Origin: a virus
Direction: 5' to 3' (one strand)
IMG/VR virus record: IMGVR_UViG_3300029787_000037
Coordinates: 1-59,756 of that record
DNA length: 59,756 nucleotides
The notes beneath the pieces are model-generated. The model saw only the letters and a program-made list of their open reading frames with translations. It ran no database searches and had not been told where the DNA came from. Every line of letters begins with the position of its first letter. Within the stretch, counting starts at the first letter, position 1. This document shows, piece after piece, positions 40,360 to 50,600 of this stretch. Position numbers and translations under genes: made by a program.

Positions 40360-40866
40360 ATGCTGACCATCGCTCGTCTCAGTGAACAAGATCTCTCGAA
40401 TCAACAGACTGTGTCCTGTGGTTGCGGCAAGAACGCACGGGTGGATAGCCACGCCTTTAAGCGGGATTTAGCGGACATCACTCGGTTGATGTCTACCTGT
40501 AGCCATTATGGAAAATGGCCCATCAGAGCTATTGAACGGGTCATCGTTCCCCCCATCATTCTCCATCAATATAAAATCTTCCGGTACGCCAAGCAGCCTG
40601 TCGGCTTTGTGACATGGGCTTTCTTCTCCGATGAAGTGCATGAGATTTTTATAAACAGAACTCGTTTACTCCAACCCTATGATTTCACTTCTGGTGACAG
40701 ACTGTGGATCATGGACCTCTGTATTAGTACCGATGCACCAAAAGGTTTAGCTGCAAAAGCAGGGCGGTATTTGCGTAGGAAATTTGTCGATAGGAAGTAC
40801 CAAGGTGGGGCTTTCTGGAAGAGGGGGAACAAAGAAGTCAGAGTGGTGAGGTCTGCCTATGTTTGA
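40360..40866 (+). CDS. Toxin-activating lysine acyltransferase, HlyC-like
   Basis: 168 residues. HlyC-type enzymes transfer a fatty acyl group from acyl-ACP to internal lysines of RTX toxins. The match is clear in 'YAKQPVGFVTWAFFSDEV' (HlyC: PVAYCSWANLS) and 'YDFTSGDRLWIMDLCI' (HlyC: DWTSGDRKWFIDWIA), which retains the catalytic Asp. The catalytic His is probably in 'CSHYGKWPIRAIERVIVPPI', shifted one residue relative to HlyC. The N-terminus has an extra 'CGCGK'. The start codon follows a hairpin and T6 without a Shine-Dalgarno site. It overlaps the next gene by eight bases. Confidence 0.85.
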   Translation: MLTIARLSEQDLSNQQTVSCGCGKNARVDSHAFKRDLADITRLMSTCSHYGKWPIRAIERVIVPPIILHQYKIFRYAKQPVGFVTWAFFSDEVHEIFINRTRLLQPYDFTSGDRLWIMDLCISTDAPKGLAAKAGRYLRRKFVDRKYQGGAFWKRGNKEVRVVRSAYV

Positions 40867-42508
40867 TGAATATAACAACCGCCGTATGTGGACGGATAAT
40901 CCTCTTGCTAAAACGTGGGAAGAACTCGGCTTTAATGCTTATGAGGCGCGGCATTGTTGTTTTGATAGTGACGGTGGAGACGACGGTGGTGGCGGTGGGG
41001 ATAGTGATGCGGGTGATGATACCCTTACGGGGGGAGCGGGAGACGATGACCTTGGCGGTGGTTGGGATATGGACCCTAGTTATGGGTCAGATCTTCCTGG
41101 CGGTATGGACATGGGTGGTTCCGGTGGCGGTATCAGCACCGACACTGGTGGGTGGAGTGACGATTTCGGAATTGATTCAAATGATTCAGGGAGCCAGGGC
41201 TGGAACTTAGATTCCAACTATGGACAAGACTTACCTGGGGCAATGACGACGGGCGGTAGTACGAGTGATATTAACACTGCTAGCGGAGATATGTGGGGAG
41301 GTCCCCCAGATTTTGGAACCCCTATAGAGATAACCCCCAGTAAACTGTCTTACCCTCTTGGGCTAACTGAAAAGCAAGCAAAAGCCCTTGGGTTTGGAAG
41401 TGGTTTTGGGCTTAGAGGGGAGGTAGAAAAAGGGCTTAGAAGTAAAACGGACTGGAGCGACTCTAAGATCAATAAGGCTATGTCAACGATTGATGTCAGG
41501 ACTGGCACTGGCCCAATTAGTATGAACCCTGACATCAGTTATAACGCAAATCAGGCCGATAAGGAAGAAGAGGAAGAAAGCTGGTTCGACAACCTTATAG
41601 AGTTTTTCTTCGGCGGGACAACCACTGATAAAGATCAAGCCAATAAAGAGACAACGGCTGGTGTAAAAAGTGCTCAAGATAACATAACACAGACTGTCGA
41701 AGGCCTTCAGGCCGCGATGGACCTCAATAGCGGCCTTGGTAGTACCGAGATTGCAGATGTCTTTGGTCAAAACCCCAATCGGGGTAAAGGCTCTTACGAT
41801 GTCAACTCAGGAACTCTCACCAGTTACGGCATGAGTTCTGGGTTAATTGGTAGTCCCGCCACTAGCGTAGTAGCCGCAACCGTTGGTTTACCGCTAGGGG
41901 TACAAGTTGCTCGCGGACTTCTCGGTGCGGCTAGGGCAGAAACGCCGATTGATGTTATTAGCTCGGCAGCGGGACTTGCCACAATGGTGCCTAATGAAGC
42001 TATAGCTGGAATGGGTGCCTTGGTTGGCGCGGGTACTGGCGCAGTCAAAGGCGTTGATGCTCTTGGGAGTTTTGTGGAAGACGAGTTAGATATAAGCAAT
42101 CCTTTCTCTGGGCTTACCGATACGCTCAATCAGGGCCTAACTAATCTAGGTGGCTCTATGGGTGGCTACGGTACAACGGGTGGGACCACCAGTGGTGGCG
42201 GTGTATCAGGTGGCTTGGGTGGCTCAGACATAAATACAGATGTCGGAGGGGATGACTTTACGGACCCCTCTATAACGGCTCCCCGTTCTACCGATACACA
42301 AACTACCAGAACTTCCACGCCCTTAATGGAAACTACAGTGGCTGAGAACATGCCACTTAGTGCGACGACCTTTGGGAGACGCCCAGGACAAGACATGCCC
42401 TATGGCGTGGTAAGTCCCTTTATGAATGTGACAGACGATCTCAACAGTGTATCCATCGGGTCTACCTATGGATCACCTCGCGCTGGTCGGATGCGTCAGG
42501 CCGCTTAG
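40859..42508 (+). CDS. Gly/Asp-rich virion-type protein with RTX-like motif
   Basis: 549 residues. Residues 38-70 are Asp/Gly-rich and include 'DDTLTGGAGDDDLGG', a match to the RTX calcium-binding nonapeptide GGxGxDxL. Two copies of a 24-residue repeat follow ('GWDMDPSYGSDLPGGM' near 68, 'GWNLDSNYGQDLPGAM' near 114). Residues about 320-410 are hydrophobic small-residue helices ('SVVAATVGLPLGVQVARGLLG') that could insert in a membrane. The C-terminus is Gly/Thr-rich. It is coupled to the acyltransferase and is its first candidate substrate. Position suggests an internal or ejected virion protein. Confidence 0.6.
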   Translation: MFDEYNNRRMWTDNPLAKTWEELGFNAYEARHCCFDSDGGDDGGGGGDSDAGDDTLTGGAGDDDLGGGWDMDPSYGSDLPGGMDMGGSGGGISTDTGGWSDDFGIDSNDSGSQGWNLDSNYGQDLPGAMTTGGSTSDINTASGDMWGGPPDFGTPIEITPSKLSYPLGLTEKQAKALGFGSGFGLRGEVEKGLRSKTDWSDSKINKAMSTIDVRTGTGPISMNPDISYNANQADKEEEEESWFDNLIEFFFGGTTTDKDQANKETTAGVKSAQDNITQTVEGLQAAMDLNSGLGSTEIADVFGQNPNRGKGSYDVNSGTLTSYGMSSGLIGSPATSVVAATVGLPLGVQVARGLLGAARAETPIDVISSAAGLATMVPNEAIAGMGALVGAGTGAVKGVDALGSFVEDELDISNPFSGLTDTLNQGLTNLGGSMGGYGTTGGTTSGGGVSGGLGGSDINTDVGGDDFTDPSITAPRSTDTQTTRTSTPLMETTVAENMPLSATTFGRRPGQDMPYGVVSPFMNVTDDLNSVSIGSTYGSPRAGRMRQAA

Positions 42509-42517
42509 GAAAGTATC

Positions 42518-43951
42518 ATGGGTATATTTGATAAAGTTACAGATTTCTTATCGAAGCCAGTAGTTCGTGGTGTACTCGCTGGCGGCTCTGCTTTAGGCGG
42601 GATGGGTGCCTTTGAGGACCTAGATCAAAGTGGCAGCGGCGGTACGGATTGGAACAAGATTCTAACTACGGGTTTCGGTATTGGTAATATTGCTAGTGCC
42701 GCCTCAAGCGGAGATGCCCTAGCGATACCTCAAGCGGCTCTTGGTGCCTACGGCGCACTCCAGAATAATCAGATTGGCGGCATCGGAAACTTTGGCACAT
42801 TTGGCGACAGCTATGACAGAGTAATGGCTGCACCAAAAGGCTTCGGCTCAGGCGTCAGTGCTTTTTTCAAAGGCGGCTCCACAGCCCCAGCCGCCTTGTC
42901 CGCAGCTAAGACTGCAATCCCTGCGATCTCCGGTGTTAGTTACGGTAATGCGGCTCCAACCCCCCCTCCAGTTTCAGGACCCTACCAGCTTCCGCCACCG
43001 AACGGCTGGGATTTAGATTCCAACTATGGACAAGCCTTACCTGACGCAATGACGATGGGTGGTAGGATGAGCGCTATTAACACTCCTTCGGGCCTAGAGC
43101 TAAGCAACGCTGGAAAGGCAAGCGAATTCCCTGGTCAAGTGCCAAGCCAAATAACTTCAGCAAGGTCCGGTAGTAGCCGCAACTTACTGTCTTCGGGGGG
43201 TCGAGGACAAGACCCTCGAAACTTGGTGAGTCCAGAAGAGCGAGCAATATTCTTCCCGCCGCCACAAAATACCCCACAAGTATCAGGGGCCGTGTCTGGT
43301 GGACAGGTAGGGGACTACAACATCGGTAATACCAGATTGATACCGCCAAACCCCACACAGGCTGCTGCTAGTGTTCAGACAATGGTATCAAATAAAGCCG
43401 CTCAAAATACTCAGAAGGCCGCTGGCTTTAGTTTTGAAAGAGTGTTCGACAACGCCGTCAGTAAGATGATGGAGAACCCACTAGAGGCTGTCTCTGTTGG
43501 TGCCGCTGTCATCTCAATGTTCACTGACACCCGTGATGAAGATGCCGCTGCCGCTTATGCAGCGGAGATGGCGCGGTATCGTCAACGGTTAGACCCAAGC
43601 TCTAGCTTCGCCCAAGAGTGGCAGGGTGCTTACATCCAAGACAAGACGGATGAGCTTAACAAGCAATTCGCTAAAGCTGAGGCAGACCTTTCCGCCACAA
43701 TGGCTCGTCGCGGCATGACTGATAGCACGGTCAATGCAGCGGCTCGCTCATCTCTGGCTCGGGCAAAAGCAGAACTCGCCGCGAACTTCAAGAGTGATGC
43801 GTATGTTGCCTATGCAACTTATCAAAAGCAGTTGATCGCTGCTGAGAGATATGGATCGGCTAATGCAGCGACTGCTGCGAAAATCGCTGGCGGTACGGGA
43901 GCTAACTTCCAGAACACACTGAAGGCCGCAACTTCAGCGGTGGCGTCATAG
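42518..43951 (+). CDS. Internal virion-type protein sharing a repeat with its neighbour
   Basis: 477 residues. A Gly/Ala-rich N-terminus (1-150) with hydrophobic stretches is followed at residue 163 by a third copy of the 24-residue repeat ('GWDLDSNYGQALPDAM'). The C-terminal 150 residues are helical: 'RYRQRLDPSSSFAQEWQGAYIQDKTDELNKQFAKAEADLSATMARRGMTDSTVNAAARSSLARAKAELAANF', the type of Ala-rich helical tail seen in internal virion proteins of podoviruses. It is likely packed in the head and ejected into the host. Confidence 0.6.
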   Translation: MGIFDKVTDFLSKPVVRGVLAGGSALGGMGAFEDLDQSGSGGTDWNKILTTGFGIGNIASAASSGDALAIPQAALGAYGALQNNQIGGIGNFGTFGDSYDRVMAAPKGFGSGVSAFFKGGSTAPAALSAAKTAIPAISGVSYGNAAPTPPPVSGPYQLPPPNGWDLDSNYGQALPDAMTMGGRMSAINTPSGLELSNAGKASEFPGQVPSQITSARSGSSRNLLSSGGRGQDPRNLVSPEERAIFFPPPQNTPQVSGAVSGGQVGDYNIGNTRLIPPNPTQAAASVQTMVSNKAAQNTQKAAGFSFERVFDNAVSKMMENPLEAVSVGAAVISMFTDTRDEDAAAAYAAEMARYRQRLDPSSSFAQEWQGAYIQDKTDELNKQFAKAEADLSATMARRGMTDSTVNAAARSSLARAKAELAANFKSDAYVAYATYQKQLIAAERYGSANAATAAKIAGGTGANFQNTLKAATSAVAS

Positions 43952-43960
43952 GAGATCATC

Positions 43961-44668
43961 ATGGCTGATTGGGGAACCATCGTATCGCGGATCGGTCAGC
44001 TAGCTGGTGGTCTTGATACGGCAATCGATACCAAAGAAGCACGGCAAGCGAAGTCCCGTTACGACAGATGGAAAGACATTGAGACATTAAAGGCTCGGTA
44101 TCTTCCAGCTATGATGCAAGAGCAAGGGCGTGATCGCCGTCACACAGAGCGAATGACGTTTGATGCGGCTAAGTTTGGTAATAAGCCAGCGACTTGGTCT
44201 GACTACGGTAAGGCTAATGAGTTTGTTAAGAGCTACATCGATCACTCTGGTATTTTTGCGGATCAGTTTACGGGTGAGGGCGGCGAGATAAGCGAACTAG
44301 CTAGCGGTCCTCGCGCCGAACTTATTGACACCCTCCGTAGCGGTATTGCTTCTAATCCAGACCTTATGCGGGACCCCGCTAAGGCAAGGGCTTGGGCAGA
44401 GCGCACGATCCAAGCACTAGGTCCAGAGTTTAAGACTGATCGGGATGCCAATTTTTTTCTCCCTGAAATATGGGAGGGTCGGATCAATCCGCGCTTAGAG
44501 TTCAAGGGTCCCGAGGGCGATAACATGCGCCGTATTCGGCGGGGTCTCCAGAGTATCAGTGGGCAAGCTCGTTTGAAGAAACTCGCAGAGATAAGAGCGC
44601 AGCTTCAGCAGAAGTATCCACCAAACGTAGCTAATTACATCCTTCGACAAATTACCAGAGGCCTCTAA
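43961..44668 (+). CDS. Unknown helical virion-type protein
   Basis: 235 residues, mostly charged helices ('AIDTKEARQAKSRYDRWKDIETLKARYLPAMMQEQGRDRRHTERM' near 20-65), then 'WAERTIQALGPEFKTDRDANFFLPEIWEGRINP' and a basic C-terminus. Its stop touches the start of the giant gene downstream. The block of four consecutive genes (40859-53325) has the order and composition of podovirus internal-virion-protein loci. Confidence 0.5.
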   Translation: MADWGTIVSRIGQLAGGLDTAIDTKEARQAKSRYDRWKDIETLKARYLPAMMQEQGRDRRHTERMTFDAAKFGNKPATWSDYGKANEFVKSYIDHSGIFADQFTGEGGEISELASGPRAELIDTLRSGIASNPDLMRDPAKARAWAERTIQALGPEFKTDRDANFFLPEIWEGRINPRLEFKGPEGDNMRRIRRGLQSISGQARLKKLAEIRAQLQQKYPPNVANYILRQITRGL

Positions 44669-47600
44669 TGGCTGAGATGAATGATCAGTTGTTTAGCAAC
44701 CCTACAAACAGGGATGCGGTAGACAGTCTTAACCAAGCCCAGCGCGATATGATGGACTTGACGGCGAAGCCGCCTAAGACGATGGACGAGATCCGTAGTT
44801 TTATGGCTCCTCAGCGCGGCATGTTTGGGCAAGAACAACCATCTCAAATGTTATCTGGCCTTGCTGACATTGCAGCCCAGTTCCCGAATGATGCGCCCCT
44901 CGCACCGGAAGGGCAGAACCATAACTTGTCTGCTGATACGGATAGTTTCACAGATAGCTTTGGTGAGGCTTTCTCTCAAGGGTGGGCGGATGTGCATTTT
45001 GGTGCATCTCTTATTACGGGAGATGACGACACCAACATGATGTCGTTGGAGCAAAAGTTCCAACGCATGAAGGATGGTCTGGATATACCTCCTGAGAAAT
45101 GGACACCGGAAGCGGAGACCTTTAGCGAGGGCTTAGGTCAAATGTTTACGGGTAAGCACCGCTTCTTTGACACCGACTACTGGGGCAACTTTGCTGGGGG
45201 AACTGCCCCAAGCATTATGACAATGCTTACAGGTGCTGGTATAGGTGCTGGGGGTGGAGCCTTGGTCGGCGGCATCGGCGCAGTACCTGGCGCGATTGGT
45301 GGTGGTGTCGTCGGTTCCGGTAGCGGTGTAGCTTTACAAACCCTTGGGTCTACCATGACCGAAGCCTATAAGGCTTACAGAGAGCAAGGTAAATCTGTCA
45401 AAGAAGCGTTTCAGATGGCGAGGTCTGTCGCCAACGTAGACGCTATGAAGTCGGGAGCGATTGCCAGTATTGCTACCTTGATTGCCCCTGCCCGTGTTGT
45501 GGCGGGATCGGCTGGAAGTATGGTCCCACGCCTGACTTATGCGGCACCCGCTGGCGGTACTACAGCCAAAACATTAGGCGCACAATTTTTACAACAATCT
45601 TTAGTTATTCAACCAAGTCTGGAAGTTAGTGATGTCGTCAGTTCTAATAGTATTGCTGCAAATTCTTTTGACCCCAATCGTACTTTAACCCAAGGCTCCA
45701 TCGATGCCTTTGTGGGTAGCGTCTTTTTTGATCTACCAACAACGGCTGGCGGTGTCGCCGTTCAGTATGCGAAGAGACGTAGACCTCTTGGTGAAGATCG
45801 ACAGATCGAATACAAGCCAGCGTTTGATGACCCAGAGGTTGAGACCGAGGCACCGCCAGAGGCTAGCCCGACCTTAGCCCTCCCTGATTACACGCCTCGT
45901 TTTAATCCCGTCCAACAAGAAGACGGTAGCTGGACTATCGTAGACAAAGATGAGGCCCCAGGTCCGAAGAGTGCGTTCATTGCACCTGAGACCTACCAGA
46001 TGCTGAGTGTGAGGTTAAGTGAACTCTATAAGATTCAGACAGCCGCCGTTGAAAAAGTAAACAAGGCGAAAAACCCGACTGAGCAAGCCCTGGAGAAGAT
46101 CGAAGAAACCCGTCAACAAATCCAGACAATCCTCGACCAGATGGAAGGGAAGGTTCAGCCTGTAGACACTGCTACTGATCCAGAGCTTATCTTCGATACT
46201 GAAGCACAGGCACAAGAGGCCGCTGACAGTCGTAATGAGTTTGCTGACTCCTCATGGAAATCTCCATACTTCCCCGACAGTAAGAGCGGTAGAGCACAGT
46301 TTGTCCAAGAACAGATAGAGCGCATCACCGCACTGGACGCACGTAACAGAGAGCGTCAACAGACTTACACGGGTAGTGAGAAGGTAAACACAGCCATCGG
46401 TTTCTTCCGGTATCTCGGAGAGGCAGACAGAATTATCGCTGAGATAGACAGTCTGCCAGTCGAACAACGTAACACTGCAAAGAACCAATCTCTCTACGCT
46501 GACGCCAAGGAACGATTGGCGTTACTCAAGATGATCATGGACCCTGTCCAGAATGTGATGATCCCTCAATTTATCTTTGAGACGAAGGGTACGTTCTATC
46601 GGGTGCAGATGGAGAACGGACGACCAGTTCGTCCTACTAATCCAAAGACAGGTGCGGTTATGCCAAACCACATTACTGTCTACGACCCTGCATCAAAGAC
46701 AGGTGTTCGGAATGTCGCTGTTACAAGTGGCGACTTGTCAGACAGTGGTGTCCCCGTCCCCACAAATATGCTGACCACGGCTGATGTGTACGCACGGTTA
46801 AAGGAAGCAAAGCGTAGGTATGAACAGACGCTTCTACAGATTGAAGACCAGACTGATCTGACAGCGGAACAAGCTACCCAGGCAGAAGCTGCCGAGACCC
46901 GCGAAGCAGATGCAGCACAACGCGAAGGTTTCCAAGCAAAGACATCCGAGATCAGGGACCGACAAGATCGTGCGGAGATCGGAGAGTACCTACGCGATCA
47001 AGCTGGTGAGAACGAAACGATAGCTTTGGATGATAGGTCACCAGACGCACCACGGACGGCAGACCCTGCAATACTGGAAGAGGCAGCGGCTCCAAACGAG
47101 TGGGCTACGGCAGAAGTAGACCAAGGTCCTCAAGCTGAGATGACGGAAGCTGACATCAAGTTTGCCCGTCAGACTGTGGTGGATCGGGTCTTGGCTTTTG
47201 TCCCCGAGGAAAGCCGCTCCCGTGTTCGCAAAATCTTAGAGATGTGGGCAGATGCCTTGGGGCCAGAGTTCAACTCTGTCCGAGTTATGGACATTGCAGA
47301 GTGGATCGCCCAGGTAAGGCCCGATACTCCCGCTGGAACCGCCGCTGTATTCCACCAGTTTGTGAATGGAATGGACGGTAAGCTAGAGCGGATCATTGCT
47401 CTGAGTTCTGACAGGGATACCACTAGCCTACTCACCGACTTCACCCACGAACTGGTTCACCTGGCAGTACAGCTAAAGAAGCTACCCGAAGCTGGGATGT
47501 TGGATTGGTATCGTCAGCTACCGTCAGACAATTACCACAAGGCGTTTATTGAGAACGATCCCGTCTATAGCCAAGAGACCGAAGCCGTTAAGGCCGAAGA

Positions 47601-50600
47601 AGCTATGGCGATGATCTTGTCTGAGATGTCTACCCGCCGCTATACCGGACGGTTACAGAACGAGAGTGGTTTCCAGTATCTGATGCGTCAGGTCATACGT
47701 CTCTTCAACGAGATGTACGAAGGTTTCACTGGCACCAATATGGTCAATCGCTTCTTAGATAACATCGCGTCTTATGGTGTGGATGTTGAAGCGAAGAACC
47801 CCTTCGACACATATCGTTATGACGATATAGTGGATGATCCCCGCCTTAACTTCGATGACCTCGACCTGAAGAATGATCCCCGTCTGAACTTCAGTGACCT
47901 TGAGTTATTGAATGATCCTCGCCGCGAGACTGTTCGCTATTCTCGTATCAACGATAAGAACCCCCTCGGCGGTGGAAAGATCGGCTTGGTCTACGATGCA
48001 ATGCCCGAGGAGCAAGCCCCTAAGAAGACCCGCCGCGTCTACAAACTTATGAAGCTGATGGGGCGCAAGGGTCTCTTGTTCCCCTTATATGCAAAAGCCC
48101 GTACTGGTCCTACGTCCCGAGAGAGCCAAGGCTTCACGATAGGCGATTGGTTCAAAGCGGAATACCAGCGTCCTGTTATTGGACAAGAGCTAGCTCCCCG
48201 TTCCGGTATCCACTCGCTAGGTAATCCTGTATTTGATCAGGGTAAGGTCCTAGCCGAAAACGAGACCCGTATTTGGGTAGAAGCGGAAATCCCCGTTATA
48301 TCCAAAGCCACGCAACAGGAATCAGATAGTTCTCCTGATGCTGGGAACGGGCAACGTGAAGGTATTCGCAATAGATTACTCCGTGCCGATGAGAGTTATG
48401 ACTTTAAGACAAATGAGTCGGCCTCTCCCGCAGCGGGGACATGGCCCATCTCTGGCTCGTTTAGGATCACTAAGGTTCTTGGTGATGAGACAGTAGGTAA
48501 GATCCTCCAAGATTCGGGGCTAGAAGAATTTGTTGAGGCGTCACGTTCCAATGTGTCTGATGCCGATGCAGCCGCTCTAGTTCAAGATGCAGAAACCGTG
48601 GCAGAGGCGGTACGGAACGCCGAAGATGTCACGCCGTTTGAACCTTACGTTGACCCCAAGGATGCCACCCTTGCTCGGGTCAGAGAGAACGCCCAAGCCG
48701 AAGTTATACGGTATAGTCGGATACCCGAGGACCGCAGGGCAACTAGGTCAAAACCTCAAGGACAACCACAAGAACATTCCGATGGTAGGTCCTATAAAGA
48801 GCAAGACCTCACGGCGACTTCAGCCAGCATCAACACACTTAACTTCAATGTGAAAGACCTGTGGCGGGAAGTTGTTGAGAGCTACGGACCATCAGGCCAA
48901 CTCCTCCTAGACATACTAGCGTCTAAGAATGGGGGTAAGACAGTCGAGCCAAGAGAGAACGCTTTCTGGCTCAGAGCCTTGAAGTTACCTGACCGCGCTC
49001 GGTTCTGGTATGAAATCTCCAGTGAGCGTTTTGCCCAAATTTTCAGGTCCTTTAACGACTCAGCTTTTGTGGCAAAAATAATCGATCTGGTAGCGGCGAC
49101 CTCTGTTCAGGCTGGTCCCCTTGATAACCTCCTCCGAACTGTCTCTGTGTTAGCAGAGCATGTTCAGGATCGTCCGGTAATGACTGACCTCACAGACAAG
49201 GGCCAAGGGGCAGGGGTCAACAAGGCTTTGTCTGAAGATAACTTGTCTGGAGACAAGACAGGTAACTTCGCTGGCACGATGAATTACCTGATGGGTCTCA
49301 TAGACACAGTGCCTTTGTCTACCAATGACAGACAAGTCGCCGTGTACTTCAATACTAGTGGCGAGCTTATAGCTGGCGCACCAAAGTTGGGACTGGATGC
49401 TGACGGTAATAAAGTCGAATTGCCTAGCTTCTACGACATGATCTCAGAGTTCCATATCCGCTTACGGGATCGTCTCAATGCCGAGTTGCCCATCGATGCC
49501 GAACCTTTTGAGACTTGGCAGCTACAAGCACTTGGTTGGGTACAGATACGTGCAGAGCTTAATGCCAAGAAGGGCGATGTCAGCGGATATGATGATTATG
49601 ACCAAGTCATCGATGAGGTATTCAGAAGGCTAGACAAGGCTGGTGTTGATGTAAGCTCCGGTGAGTTGTCTCCCAGTGTCCTCCGCGATCCGAAAGTACC
49701 TTTCGCCCTACGCGATACGATGAGGGCTTTCGTTACAAGTCCCACGGGGACAGTCGAGACAATTACTCGTAACACTCCTGTCGGCAAGATCTATAGCGCA
49801 GTCACAGGCATAATGAAGGACATGGGTGGCACAACCACAGTGCTCAAGACGGTTGATGCCATTAACAAACGTCCGATCAACAACCTTGCGCGAAGAAAAG
49901 CTAAGAACCCATCGATAGTCTCTAAGCTCGTATCGGTCATCACAGACAAGAAGACGGACGTTTCGAGGCTCGGTGTTGGCACGGGGACCTTCCAGGGCGA
50001 AGCTAACTACAACCTTCGTATCCCTTTAATGGCTCTAGACACAGAGCAACGCGGTGTCTTCTTGTCTATTCTTGGCAGTCATCTCAGACAAAGTTCGATG
50101 GCGGCACACCAATTACATCAAGCGGAGCCTGGATCTACTCCACAGCCTGGAATGAAGAGAACATTCCGTATCTTCGTGTCTAACGTGGATCGTGATCTCG
50201 TCAATCAAAACGATCTTGCTACGTTTAGCAGAGAACTTGGTATTGAGATGGCGGCACAAAGAGTTGCTAACGGTAATGTCATAGACATATTGGTTGGTAA
50301 CTACGAAGGGACTTTGTCTGAGCAGACAGTTTCTGCTGCTTTGAGAAAGACGGATTTGCCAGACAAGGGAGAGATTTTTGTCTACCCGATGGATTTCTTG
50401 TCTGAGACAGGGGACTATGTACAGGCAAACGTAGATACCGAACAGGATTACGACTATAATCAGAATTACGAGAACTTCATTAAAGGAGTGAAGAATGGCA
50501 CGATCTCGGAAATCGAAAGCCTCGACCCCCGCATCACCAGACGCGAAGCCCGATCTTTCGTCAGCAAAGACCATGAGAACCTCACCCGCGCCGAAACAGA

